From assembly GCF_031326345.1 (NCBI RefSeq), contig NZ_CP133671.1, positions 2,728,001-2,792,000 of the forward strand: a DNA stretch of 64,000 bases, in the 5' to 3' direction. The notes under the pieces are model-generated. The model was not told where the DNA came from. It made no database searches and worked only from the letters and a program-made list of their open reading frames with translations. This DNA comes from Aureispira sp. CCB-E. Lineage in GTDB: Bacteria > Bacteroidota > Bacteroidia > Chitinophagales > Saprospiraceae. A program made the position numbers and the translations under genes. Below are positions 8,942 through 17,215 of the stretch, piece after piece (within the stretch, counting starts at the first letter, position 1; each line of letters starts with the position of its first letter).

Positions 8942-10111
8942 ATGATAGAAGTAGCCAAGGCAAAATCCATTGTCAGAGCATTAACATATACACCAAAGAC
9001 AGTTCAATTGCCACTCCATGCATCGCTTGGTTATGTATTGAGTGTCCCTATTTATTCACCAATTCATATGCCGCCATTTGATCAATCTGCAATGGATGGT
9101 TATGCTTTGAAATTAGGGGAGGAATTACGTTATACAATAGTTGGCGAAGTACAGGCGGGCAGCGCAAAAAATCCTTCTATGAAAAAGGGGGAAGCAGTGC
9201 GTATTTTTACAGGAGCGGCAGTTCCAAGCGATGCAGATGCCGTTATCATGCAAGAAAAAACAACCGTAGAGGGCGAGCAACTGGTTTTGGAAGAACAACC
9301 TTTAGTTGCGGCTAATATTCGTCCACTAGGAGAGCAAATAAAAAAAGGAGCCATTGCTTTAGAAAAGGGAACTGAACTTAGTCCTGCGGCAATTGGTTTT
9401 TTAGCTGGTTTAGGTATATCAGAGGTACAGGTATATCAAAAACCTGCGGTTGCTATTGTTGTAACAGGGGATGAGTTGGTGGCATCAGGGCAAAATTTGG
9501 AACGAGGACAGATTTATGAGAGTAATGGCATTATGTTGTTAAACGCATTACAAAAAACAGGGTTTGATGCTGCTGTTGTTCCTGTAAAGGACGATTATAC
9601 CGCTACAAAATTGTTGTTGAAAGACTTGTTAGAAACACGGGATTTTGTAATTATTTCTGGCGGAATTTCTGTCGGTGATTATGATTTTGTTGGCAAGGCA
9701 TTATTGGAATTGGGAGTAGAGCAACTTTTTTATAAAGTACGTCAAAAACCAGGCAAACCCATGTTTTTTGGGAAAACAGCTACTAGCGTCGTCTTTGCTT
9801 TGCCAGGGAATCCTGCCGCAGCATTGTCTTGTTATTATCAATATGTTCTAATCGCTCTAAAACAAGCAATGGGCATTGAGAATTATCATTTGAAGCAGCT
9901 GCATTTACCTTTGGAAGAGGCATACCATAAAAAAGGCGATCGAGCACATTTTTTGAAAGCACAATTAACTTCTAATGGCGTAAAAATATTGCATGGGCAG
10001 AGTTCTGCCATGTTGTTTTCTTTTGCTTATGCAGACGCACTAATTTATATTCCACACGATCAAATGCATACAGCAGCAGGCGCATTGGTCGAAGTACATT
10101 TGCTGCCTTAG
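8942..10111 (+). CDS. moeA: Molybdopterin molybdotransferase MoeA
   Basis: It inserts molybdate into adenylylated molybdopterin, the last common step of molybdenum cofactor synthesis. The family layout is intact: an N-terminal PFDQSAMDGYA segment, the ISGGISVGDYDF motif of the MoCF-binding domain, FALPGNPAAALSCY, and a C-terminal domain IV. I start it at the ATG at 8942 (MIEVAKAKSIV, the usual N-terminus, 389 residues) rather than the in-frame TTG at 8915. It heads a six-gene molybdenum cluster, with modA only 18 bp downstream. Confidence 0.93.
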   Translation: MIEVAKAKSIVRALTYTPKTVQLPLHASLGYVLSVPIYSPIHMPPFDQSAMDGYALKLGEELRYTIVGEVQAGSAKNPSMKKGEAVRIFTGAAVPSDADAVIMQEKTTVEGEQLVLEEQPLVAANIRPLGEQIKKGAIALEKGTELSPAAIGFLAGLGISEVQVYQKPAVAIVVTGDELVASGQNLERGQIYESNGIMLLNALQKTGFDAAVVPVKDDYTATKLLLKDLLETRDFVIISGGISVGDYDFVGKALLELGVEQLFYKVRQKPGKPMFFGKTATSVVFALPGNPAAALSCYYQYVLIALKQAMGIENYHLKQLHLPLEEAYHKKGDRAHFLKAQLTSNGVKILHGQSSAMLFSFAYADALIYIPHDQMHTAAGALVEVHLLP

Positions 10112-10129
10112 TAAGTTAAAGAATTTGTA

Positions 10130-10882
10130 ATGAGGAATTATTTTTTAGGACTGTTCTGTATCATACTATTGGGCGGATGTCAGACATTGACACCTAAAAA
10201 ACAGACTATAAAAATAGCTGCCGCTGCTTCTACACAGTATGTTTTAGATGCTTTGATAAAGGCGTATAATGCACCAGATAGCATTCAGATAGAAACTATC
10301 ATTAGTTCTTCTGGAAAATTGACCGCTCAAATTGAACAAGGCGCGCCTTATGACCTTTTCATTTCTGCCGATACCATGTATCCTAACTATTTGTATCAAA
10401 AAGGGCTTGGGCTTGCAACGCCTGTTGTTTATGCTTATGGGCAGTTGGTATTGTGGACCTTAGAATCCTATGACTTAAGCCAAGGGCTGCGTGTTTTGGA
10501 GGATAAAGCCGTTGAGAAAATAGCTTTGGCAGACCCTAAAACTGCTCCTTATGGAGAACTGAGCAAGGCTTATCTAAACGAAGCAGGAATATACGAAACG
10601 TTGAGCCCCAAACTAGTTTTGGGAGAAAGTATCGGACAGGTGAATCAGTATATTCATACTCGAACGGTAGAGATTGGTTTGACAGCCAAATCTGTTGTCA
10701 TGGCTCCTCAATTAAAGGAAAAAGGTCAATTTGTGACCTTACAAGGCGCTCAATTAGCACAAGCGATGTTGTTACTAAGAAAAGCCACCTCATCAAAAGC
10801 AACAATGAGCTTTTATGAATTTTTGCAATCATCCAAAGCAAAAGAAATTTTTAAGCATTATGGCTACGTTTATCAATCGTAG
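10130..10882 (+). CDS. modA: Molybdate-binding lipoprotein ModA
   Basis: The substrate-binding component of the molybdate ABC importer, a periplasmic binding protein. The signal ends in a lipobox LGGC, so Cys17 should anchor it to the membrane. The mature protein begins with the ModA signature KIAAAASTQYVLDALIKAYN, then SSSGKLTAQIEQGAPYDLFISAD, and later PKTAPYGELSKAYL. The 250-residue length is normal. It follows moeA by 18 bp and is separated from modB by 166 bp that contain a piece of the interspersed repeat. Confidence 0.92.
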   Translation: MRNYFLGLFCIILLGGCQTLTPKKQTIKIAAAASTQYVLDALIKAYNAPDSIQIETIISSSGKLTAQIEQGAPYDLFISADTMYPNYLYQKGLGLATPVVYAYGQLVLWTLESYDLSQGLRVLEDKAVEKIALADPKTAPYGELSKAYLNEAGIYETLSPKLVLGESIGQVNQYIHTRTVEIGLTAKSVVMAPQLKEKGQFVTLQGAQLAQAMLLLRKATSSKATMSFYEFLQSSKAKEIFKHYGYVYQS

Positions 10883-10954
10883 ATATTGGTTTTCGTTGGA
10901 AAAAAATATGCTTTCCTTTAATGTTTTTTAATAACGCTCCGTTGATTATTTAGT

Positions 10955-10980
10955 TTAGCTGTGTTGCTACTAGGTGGTTT
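10955..10980 (+). repeat. Interspersed repeat fragment between modA and modB
   Basis: TTAGCTGTGTTGCTACTAGG plus GTGG matches the TTAGCTxCGCTGCTACTxCG module seen at 31166, 41210 and 44092. It lies in the 166-bp gap inside the molybdenum operon and overlaps a spurious GTG-initiated extension of modB. Confidence 0.55.
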
Positions 10981-11048
10981 CAATGGAGCAATATTTGAAA
11001 CAAATAATAATTTATTGTAGTGTACTCCGATTAATTAATCTTAAAAAA

Positions 11049-11723
11049 ATGGATTGGTCACCTTTATTATTGTCCTTGCAATTGGCTTTTATAACAACAC
11101 TTTGTTTGTTAATTATAGGAATTCCTATCGCAACAAAATTAGCCTTTAGTTCTGCTCGATATAAGTTCTTGGTAGAAGCTGTGGTTAGTTTGCCTTTGGT
11201 TTTGCCACCAACTGTTTTGGGATTTTATTTATTAATTGCATTTTCTAAACATGGCGTTTTGGGGAGCTTTTTGGATCGTATGTTTGATATTCAGTTAGTA
11301 TTCTCGTTTGGAGGATTGGTCATCGCATCTATTCTATACAGTCTACCATTTATGATACAACCGATACAAGCAGGGTTACAAAACTTGCCTGCTTCTTTTA
11401 GAGAAGCCGCTTATACGATGGGAAAGACTCGTAGAGAGGTGCTTTGGCGGGTATTGTTACCCAATATAAAACCTGCGTTATTAACAGGAGTAGTATTAAG
11501 TTTTGCGCATACGATAGGAGAATTTGGTGTTGTATTGATGATAGGAGGACGAATTCCTGGTCAGACCTTGGTGGCGTCTATTGCGATTTATGATGAAGTA
11601 GAGTCTTTAAATTATACGCAAGCGAATGTTTATGCTTTGGTTTTGTTGTGTACAAGTTTTATCATCCTAGGAATTACTTATTATATTAATGCGCAAGCTG
11701 ACTCCAAAAGGAAAAACCACTAA
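11049..11723 (+). CDS. modB: Molybdate ABC transporter permease ModB
   Basis: The integral membrane subunit of the molybdate importer. Five to six hydrophobic segments are visible, and the ABC-coupling EAA motif is REAAYTMGKTRREVLWRVLLPNIKPALLTG. Upstream of it, SLPLVLPPTVLGFYLL is typical of ModB. I start it at the ATG at 11049 (MDWSPLLLSLQLAF), giving 224 residues, the family length; the GTG at 10974 would add 25 residues encoded partly by an interspersed repeat. modC starts 8 bp after the stop, so translation is probably coupled. Confidence 0.92.
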   Translation: MDWSPLLLSLQLAFITTLCLLIIGIPIATKLAFSSARYKFLVEAVVSLPLVLPPTVLGFYLLIAFSKHGVLGSFLDRMFDIQLVFSFGGLVIASILYSLPFMIQPIQAGLQNLPASFREAAYTMGKTRREVLWRVLLPNIKPALLTGVVLSFAHTIGEFGVVLMIGGRIPGQTLVASIAIYDEVESLNYTQANVYALVLLCTSFIILGITYYINAQADSKRKNH

Positions 11724-11731
11724 AAAAAGAG

Positions 11732-12586
11732 ATGTTATTAAAAATAGCCTTAGAAAAAAGGATAACACCAACAAGGAGACTTCAGGTAGACTTGGAGTTA
11801 GAACGAGGGGATTTTGTCGCTATTTATGGAAAATCTGGTATAGGAAAAACAACCTTGTTGCGTATGATTGCTGGTTTGAGTCAAGCGGATTCGGGGATGT
11901 TGTCGGTGGGGCAGAAAACTTGGTTTGATAGCAAAAAGAATATTAATTTACCTCCACAGAATAGAAAAGTAGGTTTTGTATTTCAAGATTATGCTTTATT
12001 TCCCAATATGACTGTTGCCGAAAATTTGCAATTTGCGAATAATAATCCTGCTTTAATTCAAAAACTATTACAACAAACCAACTTAGCACCATTAAAAAAC
12101 AAGAAGCCCAATCATCTTTCTGGAGGTCAACAGCAGCGGGTTGCTTTAGCGAGAGCCTTGATGGTAGAATCGTCTATTTTATTATTGGATGAACCTCTTT
12201 CTGCTTTGGATTATGGTTTGCGACGAGAAATGCAACATTTGATTGCTGATTTACACGTTCAGTATCAACGAACAACATTGATGGTCAGCCACGATGTTCC
12301 CGAAATTATTAACTTGGCGAATAAATTGTTGGTTATTGATGATAATAAGGTAGCCTTATATAGAAATCCAAAATTGTATTTCGAAGAACAAGAACTGTTG
12401 GATGAGGTGCTAGAAGAAGGCGTTGTGCTGGAAATCAATGAGAATGAATTGCTCCTTCGTATAGGTGAGAAACGGCGAAAACTACCTTATCTAAAGGGGG
12501 ATTTAAAAAACATAAATGTAGGCGATACCTTAACTGTTAAACGTTGGGTACTTCCGTCTGATATGTATAAAATAGAACCTAAATGA
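11732..12586 (+). CDS. modC: Molybdate ABC transporter ATPase ModC
   Basis: The cytoplasmic ATPase that drives molybdate import. Its motifs are Walker A GKSGIGKT (33-40), Q-loop at Gln85, signature LSGGQQQR (129-136), Walker B ILLLDEP (149-155) and switch His187. The C-terminal 80 residues form a short TOBE/MOP-like domain, less than the roughly 140 residues of classic ModC. The 284-residue length is therefore on the short side, and a related tungstate or sulfate specificity cannot be excluded from this protein alone. The neighbours make molybdate the best reading. Its stop overlaps the mobA start (ATGA). Confidence 0.9.
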   Translation: MLLKIALEKRITPTRRLQVDLELERGDFVAIYGKSGIGKTTLLRMIAGLSQADSGMLSVGQKTWFDSKKNINLPPQNRKVGFVFQDYALFPNMTVAENLQFANNNPALIQKLLQQTNLAPLKNKKPNHLSGGQQQRVALARALMVESSILLLDEPLSALDYGLRREMQHLIADLHVQYQRTTLMVSHDVPEIINLANKLLVIDDNKVALYRNPKLYFEEQELLDEVLEEGVVLEINENELLLRIGEKRRKLPYLKGDLKNINVGDTLTVKRWVLPSDMYKIEPK

Positions 12587-13164
12587 TTGCTAAGGACAAG
12601 ATAACGACTGTAATTTTAGCAGGAGGAAAGAGTCGAAGGATGGGAGAGGACAAAGCTTTTTTGGACTTTAATGGTCAGACATTCTTAGAGCATATTTTAG
12701 AAAATGCAAAAGGATTGACAGCTGAGACTATGATTATAGGTGATCCCCAAAAATACAGCACTTTTGGAGTCGAAGTATATTCTGATGTTGTAATGGGTAA
12801 GGGACCTGTTGGTGGAATATATACTGCTATGACGATTGTACCAACACCGTATTTGCTGGTGTTAAGTTGTGATGTTCCCTTGCTTAGAAGGGAGTTGTTG
12901 GCGTATTTAATCCAAAATAGCATGGTTAATAAGATGAATTTATTGACGCTAGAAGATGTTTGGCAGCCGTTGACAGCAATCTATTGTAAAGAACAATTAC
13001 CTATTTTTGAAAATGCATTAAACGCTAATCAACTTCGATTGCGTACAGTACTAAGTTCACTGCAATTAAATAAAATACAATGTCCCAAAAATTGGGAGTT
13101 TTGTTTGAGTAATATTAATACACCTATCGATTTAAAAAAAATTAGAAATGGATATCGCAATTAA
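12583..13164 (+). CDS. mobA: Molybdenum cofactor guanylyltransferase MobA
   Basis: It transfers GMP from GTP to molybdenum-molybdopterin to make the guanine dinucleotide cofactor of DMSO-reductase-family enzymes. The N-terminal nucleotide-binding motif VILAGGKSRRMGEDKAFLD is intact, as is the later LSCDVPLL metal-binding segment. The 193-residue length equals that of characterised MobA. It overlaps modC by 4 nt and moaD by 17 nt. Its presence implies that the organism uses at least one enzyme with the MGD form of the cofactor. Confidence 0.92.
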   Translation: MIAKDKITTVILAGGKSRRMGEDKAFLDFNGQTFLEHILENAKGLTAETMIIGDPQKYSTFGVEVYSDVVMGKGPVGGIYTAMTIVPTPYLLVLSCDVPLLRRELLAYLIQNSMVNKMNLLTLEDVWQPLTAIYCKEQLPIFENALNANQLRLRTVLSSLQLNKIQCPKNWEFCLSNINTPIDLKKIRNGYRN

Positions 13165-13387
13165 ATATTTTGGTCAACTGGCTGAGGCAATGGGAAAAGA
13201 GGTGTCTACTGTAACTGTAGTCGACGATTGTTCGGTTCAAGAATTAAAAAGTACTTTGTTGAGTATTTATCCTGCTTTGGAAGGAAAGGAATTCAAGGTT
13301 GCTGTTAATAAAGCTATCGTCACTGATAAAGCAATTTTGCTGCCTACAGATGAGGTTGCTCTATTGCCTCCTTTTGCTGGTGGGTAA
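13148..13387 (+). CDS. moaD: Molybdopterin synthase sulfur-carrier subunit MoaD
   Basis: A ubiquitin-fold sulfur carrier. Its C-terminal Gly-Gly (PPFAGG) is adenylylated and converted to a thiocarboxylate that provides the dithiolene sulfurs of molybdopterin. The 79-residue length and the LPTDEVALLPPFAGG end are diagnostic for MoaD/ThiS, and the molybdenum context selects MoaD. It overlaps the 3' end of mobA by 17 nt. The partner MoaE, and MoaA, MoaC and MoeB, are not in the window. Confidence 0.9.
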   Translation: MDIAIKYFGQLAEAMGKEVSTVTVVDDCSVQELKSTLLSIYPALEGKEFKVAVNKAIVTDKAILLPTDEVALLPPFAGG

Positions 13388-13743
13388 GAAGGCATTTTTC
13401 TAGGGAAAAATCAACAATTATAGATCAGCAAAATGGCTCATTTATATGACAAGAATTAAAATTATAGAGTTAAAAAAGTATGGTTTTTTGCTTGATAAAA
13501 TAAGCCAAAACTAACCAAGATAGGCATTAAAAATTGCTTATCAAAATGATTTTAAGAAAAACCTTTCTTGACGAGTTTTTTGTAAAAAGGACTTGTTTTT
13601 TTACTTTTTTTGTTGTACATTGTCTCGTCTAGTAAAATCAACCTGAACCGCCTGTTTAGGTTGGTTAAAGACATACTATTACTATATAACACATACACAT
13701 TCTATGTTGCGTACAAACGGAACAAATCTTAAAAATACAAACT
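13388..13743. other. Long leader upstream of the 843-residue protein
   Basis: A 356-bp AT-rich gap with many T-runs. No terminator for the molybdenum operon is obvious. A candidate promoter lies at 13593-13623, leaving a leader of about 115 nt. Confidence 0.35.
13593..13623 (+). promoter_or_regulatory. Candidate promoter for the 843-residue protein
   Basis: TTG at 13593 is followed after 20 nt by TACATTGT, which resembles TAnnTTTG but is one T short. The support is weak. Confidence 0.25.
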
Positions 13744-16275
13744 ATGCCAACTAGTAATTTGTCATCAGAAGCTGCAAAGGAACTCTTGGATTTCCAAAAG
13801 GAATTGCGCCGATTTTTGAAACAATTTGAAAAACTTGAAAAGGGGGGGGCAGAACGCAGTCAATATTTATCAAATGCTAGAAATGCAAAGGATTTGTACT
13901 TAGCACTTGATTTTCTAGACCTTAAGGATATTGTTAAGTCAGCTAAAAAGAAAGTTGTTGACGAGGTAGAAGAAAATGGAGACGAAGCACCCAAAACAAA
14001 AAAAGAAGAACGAAAAGCTCGTCGTGAAGCACGTAAAAAAGCACGCAAAGATAATCGAGAGAAACGTAGAGCAGAACGAAGAGTGAAATCTGTAGAACGA
14101 AAAAAACAGAGCAAAGATAAGTCTGGTGCTAAAGAAGAAAGTCAGTTCCGTTATGATAGCCTGAAAGCTTTGTGGGATGCGTATAAATTTGATGAAATTA
14201 CATCAGATTTTAGAGACTACTTAGATAAGGGAGAGCAGTTTTTGACAGATGCGCAGAATTTTATCGATTTTGCACAAACTTTTGCTCCTGGTATTTATAT
14301 CAAAGAAATTGAAGAGATTGAAGAGCTTATTGAAAAAGCACAAAGCTTCTTGGCAGTTGCTCGCAATGTAAGCAAACAAGTTGATCGTTATGCAAAATTG
14401 GCGCAAGATGTAGTTAATATTACGTTGAGTTTGCCGTCAAAAGCAGAGGACTTGAAAGATGGAATTGTTGAGGAGGCAACCAAAATATTTGCAGCAGCTA
14501 AGAGCTTCATTGCTACAGCAGACGTGACCGATGATGAGATTGAGTTGAATGTTGAAACATTGCAAAAGTATTTGGCACGAGGAGAGGAAAAACTAGGAAA
14601 GCTAGAAGTTTTGTTGGGAGCTGTAATAGGAGACGAAGATGGCGACAATCTTCCTGATTGGTACAATAGACTAGAGGCTAAATTTAATGAGTTATTAGGT
14701 GATTCAACTGATTTGATTCCTGGAACTAAGATTGATGATAAGCTTTTGATTCAAATAACGGGACTCAAAAGATCAGTAGATCAATTTATAGCTGCGGCTT
14801 CAGATAAAGTAGAAGAATTAGGATTAAAAGAAAAAATACAAAATGCACAACAATGGTTGGGCAAATTGAGTGAATTTACGCAAGCAATTACAGGGTTTGT
14901 TGAAAATGTAAAAGAAGGAGACTTAGCGAATATTTACGAAGATTTGAAGGACTTCAAAAACTTTATTGATTCAGATGAAGATATTTTGAAGGGAACAGAT
15001 ATAGATGATAAAATCAAGAAAAAGCTTCAAGAGCATAGCGAAAAAGCAAGAACTTGGTTAATGAATAAGTTAACAGGAGGGGATGCGAGCAAAGAAGGAG
15101 AAGTGCGTGAGATTTTGGGAGCTATTGATAAGATTATCTTGAGTACAGGTGGAGTAGTAGATCATTCGTCTAAGTATGAGAAAGATAAAAATAGAATTAC
15201 GATTCCTAATATTACAGATGTTGCTACCAATGTAATGCGTAATGTATTGGCTCAATATGGGATTCGAAAAAAAGATGCCTCTTTTGAAGGGATTCTTTCT
15301 GATATGAAAGATCAAGCAGACGATGTAAAAGCTGCTGTTGGTCATAAGTTCAAGGATGCTGTAACACGTGGAGCACAAGCTTCAGATGCTTTTAGAGATG
15401 CCAAAGATGAATATGACCAAGCCGTTAAAAAACACAACGATTACTTTAAAGCAACCAATACATTAGCTAAGAAAATTATTAATGGGTTGTTGTCTGTAGC
15501 TGGTGTTGCAGCTAACTCATTTGCTCCAGGTTCTGGATCTATTATTAATGCTGTAGGTGCTGCTTTATTGGGCGAGTTTGATGCTGTTAATGATCAAATT
15601 GATGATTTAATGCCTGATGGTTTAGAATTTATTGGCGATTTAGCAAAAGATGTGCTTCCTGGCGTATTGCCTCAGTGGGGAAGTGAGCGAGGTATTATTC
15701 AAATAGAAGGAAAAGAGTTGTTGGAAGGATTAAATGAGTTGTATATAAATGGAGTTTCTTCTAGGTATCAAGAGGTCATAAGCATATTAAATTTAATGAA
15801 AGCAAAGTCTAGAAATCTAGGGAAAAATTTGCGTTCGTTGGAACAAGCAGAGACTGTTGATCAAGAGGCTTTAGAAGCTATCAAGAAAAAGGTAATTATC
15901 TTAGAACTGAAATGGTCGGGACTAAAGAAAGATGTTAAGAAGAAATACATTGACTTGCCGTTTCCTCCCATCAATCAGCAAAAAGCTTACCATAATGCAA
16001 GCCGTTACTTGTATTCTGTATGGTTGATTCGATTCCCTAAAAAAGAGATTCGTATTGCCAATGCCATGATTGACCAGTTAGAAAAATTTGGAATTATGTC
16101 TGAAGCCAAAGCAGAATGGGATACTGGTTTCTGGGCTGGAGTAGGACGAGGCTTCTTCGGATTCTTTGGTGGCGATCCTTTTGATTACAGAGGAGAATTG
16201 AAGAAAATGAAAAGATGGGCTGCAAAAGAGAGTGATGCTCTTAAATCAACAAAAGCTTGGGCAGAAGTATTCTAA
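13744..16275 (+). CDS. Large helical protein of unknown family, possible secreted effector or structural protein
   Basis: An 843-residue protein that I cannot place. No signal peptide or type IX sorting domain is seen. It is almost entirely predicted helix, rich in Lys, Glu, Asp and Ala. Residues 84-127 are a strongly basic stretch (KKEERKARREARKKARKD). Residues 297-306 (DEDGDNLPDW) look like the calcium-binding loops of secreted bacterial proteins. A degenerate motif recurs at 320-333 and 410-423 (D-S-x-D, then G-T-x-I-D-D-K). Residues 581-612 are a Gly/Ala-rich hydrophobic hairpin (LLSVAGVAANSFAPGSGSII), the only membrane-active-looking part. Near the end is WAGVGRGFFGFFGGDPFD. An 8-G run lies at codons 33-35. 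The gene stands alone, convergent with dapB. Confidence 0.7.
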   Translation: MPTSNLSSEAAKELLDFQKELRRFLKQFEKLEKGGAERSQYLSNARNAKDLYLALDFLDLKDIVKSAKKKVVDEVEENGDEAPKTKKEERKARREARKKARKDNREKRRAERRVKSVERKKQSKDKSGAKEESQFRYDSLKALWDAYKFDEITSDFRDYLDKGEQFLTDAQNFIDFAQTFAPGIYIKEIEEIEELIEKAQSFLAVARNVSKQVDRYAKLAQDVVNITLSLPSKAEDLKDGIVEEATKIFAAAKSFIATADVTDDEIELNVETLQKYLARGEEKLGKLEVLLGAVIGDEDGDNLPDWYNRLEAKFNELLGDSTDLIPGTKIDDKLLIQITGLKRSVDQFIAAASDKVEELGLKEKIQNAQQWLGKLSEFTQAITGFVENVKEGDLANIYEDLKDFKNFIDSDEDILKGTDIDDKIKKKLQEHSEKARTWLMNKLTGGDASKEGEVREILGAIDKIILSTGGVVDHSSKYEKDKNRITIPNITDVATNVMRNVLAQYGIRKKDASFEGILSDMKDQADDVKAAVGHKFKDAVTRGAQASDAFRDAKDEYDQAVKKHNDYFKATNTLAKKIINGLLSVAGVAANSFAPGSGSIINAVGAALLGEFDAVNDQIDDLMPDGLEFIGDLAKDVLPGVLPQWGSERGIIQIEGKELLEGLNELYINGVSSRYQEVISILNLMKAKSRNLGKNLRSLEQAETVDQEALEAIKKKVIILELKWSGLKKDVKKKYIDLPFPPINQQKAYHNASRYLYSVWLIRFPKKEIRIANAMIDQLEKFGIMSEAKAEWDTGFWAGVGRGFFGFFGGDPFDYRGELKKMKRWAAKESDALKSTKAWAEVF
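13842..13849 (+). repeat. Homopolymeric G8 tract inside the coding sequence
   Basis: Eight consecutive G residues encode the end of Lys33 and Gly34-Gly35 of the 843-residue protein. Such a tract stands out in this AT-rich window. Loss or gain of one base would truncate the protein shortly afterwards. Confidence 0.8.
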
Positions 16276-16302
16276 AAACAATATACTATATTATTATACT
16301 AG

Positions 16303-16333
16303 GAGCTCCAACTCAACTGAGTTGGAGCTCTTA
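16303..16333. terminator. Bidirectional terminator between the 843-residue protein and dapB
   Basis: A 13-bp perfect inverted repeat (GAGCTCCAACTCA with TGAGTTGGAGCTC) with a 2-nt spacer sits between the two convergent genes, 27 bp after one stop codon and about 20 bp from the other. The flanks are AT-rich, with only short T-runs. Confidence 0.7.
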
Positions 16334-16350
16334 ATATTTAAAAACAAACC

Positions 16351-17079
16351 TTAACTGAGTTGCAGTAAATCACTCATACCAAAAACACCTTGTTTTCCTA
16401 TTAACCAATGAGCCGCCATAATAGCTCCAGAAGCAAAACCTTCTCTACCTTTGGCAGTGTGTTTAATTTCTAGTTCATCAATAGATGAATGATATTGAAT
16501 AACATGTGTTCCTGGAGTATCTCCAATACGTTTGGAGGTAATGGGAATGCAATTGTCTGGAGTGTTTAGATTATCTTCTTGCAATTGATATTCTTGTAAA
16601 GTATCTATTTTTTCTAAAATTCCCTCTGCTAAAGTAACTGCTGTTCCACTAGGTGCATCTAGCTTTTGAGTGTGATGAATTTCTTCCATCCTTACTTGGT
16701 AAGCGGGGTGCTTGCTCATGATAGCAGCTAAGTGCTTGTTGAGCTCAAAGAAAATATTAACTCCTACACTAAAATTAGAAGCATAGAAAAAGGCACCATT
16801 GTTATTTGAGCACCAGTCTTTGACCATTTCAAATTTGTCTAACCATGCGGTAGTACCTGATACAACGGGCAAACCTGCTTTAAGACAAGTCATGATATTT
16901 TTGTAGGCAACATCTGGTTGTGAGAATTCAATGGCAACATCTGCTTGCTGTAAGTTTTCAGTTGTAAATGCATCTAAATTGTCGGCATTAATTTTTAGGA
17001 CAACCTCGTGTCCTTGCTTGGTTGCTAAATGCTCAATGGTACGCCCCATTTTGCCATAGCCAATCATTGCTATTTTCAT
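16351..17079 (-). CDS. dapB: 4-hydroxy-tetrahydrodipicolinate reductase
   Basis: It reduces 4-hydroxy-tetrahydrodipicolinate to tetrahydrodipicolinate with NAD(P)H, a step in lysine and diaminopimelate synthesis. The nucleotide-binding GYGKMG lies at residues 7-12. The catalytic region is EEIHHTQKLDAPSGTA, with His135/His136 and Lys139. The 242-residue length is typical of the Bacteroidota enzyme, slightly shorter than the E. coli protein. It follows the pruA gene on the same strand, but a strong hairpin separates the two. Confidence 0.93.
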   Translation of the reverse strand: MKIAMIGYGKMGRTIEHLATKQGHEVVLKINADNLDAFTTENLQQADVAIEFSQPDVAYKNIMTCLKAGLPVVSGTTAWLDKFEMVKDWCSNNNGAFFYASNFSVGVNIFFELNKHLAAIMSKHPAYQVRMEEIHHTQKLDAPSGTAVTLAEGILEKIDTLQEYQLQEDNLNTPDNCIPITSKRIGDTPGTHVIQYHSSIDELEIKHTAKGREGFASGAIMAAHWLIGKQGVFGMSDLLQLS

Positions 17080-17116
17080 ACTTTTTATAAAAAGTTTTGT
17101 GGCACAAATATTAAAT

Positions 17117-17156
17117 TAAGAATAGTGTACCCAATCTATTAGGTACACTATTCTTA
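17117..17156 (-). terminator. Hairpin terminator downstream of pruA
   Basis: A perfect 15-bp stem (TAAGAATAGTGTACC with its complement) with a 10-nt loop lies 60 bp after the pruA stop. The T-rich tail on the minus strand is short (ATTTAATATTT). It sits between pruA and dapB. Confidence 0.7.
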
Positions 17157-17215
17157 TTGAAAAAAACTTTAAATTTTGTTGAGAAACTTCTGTCTCTTGG
17201 CTAAAAGTTTTTTAT

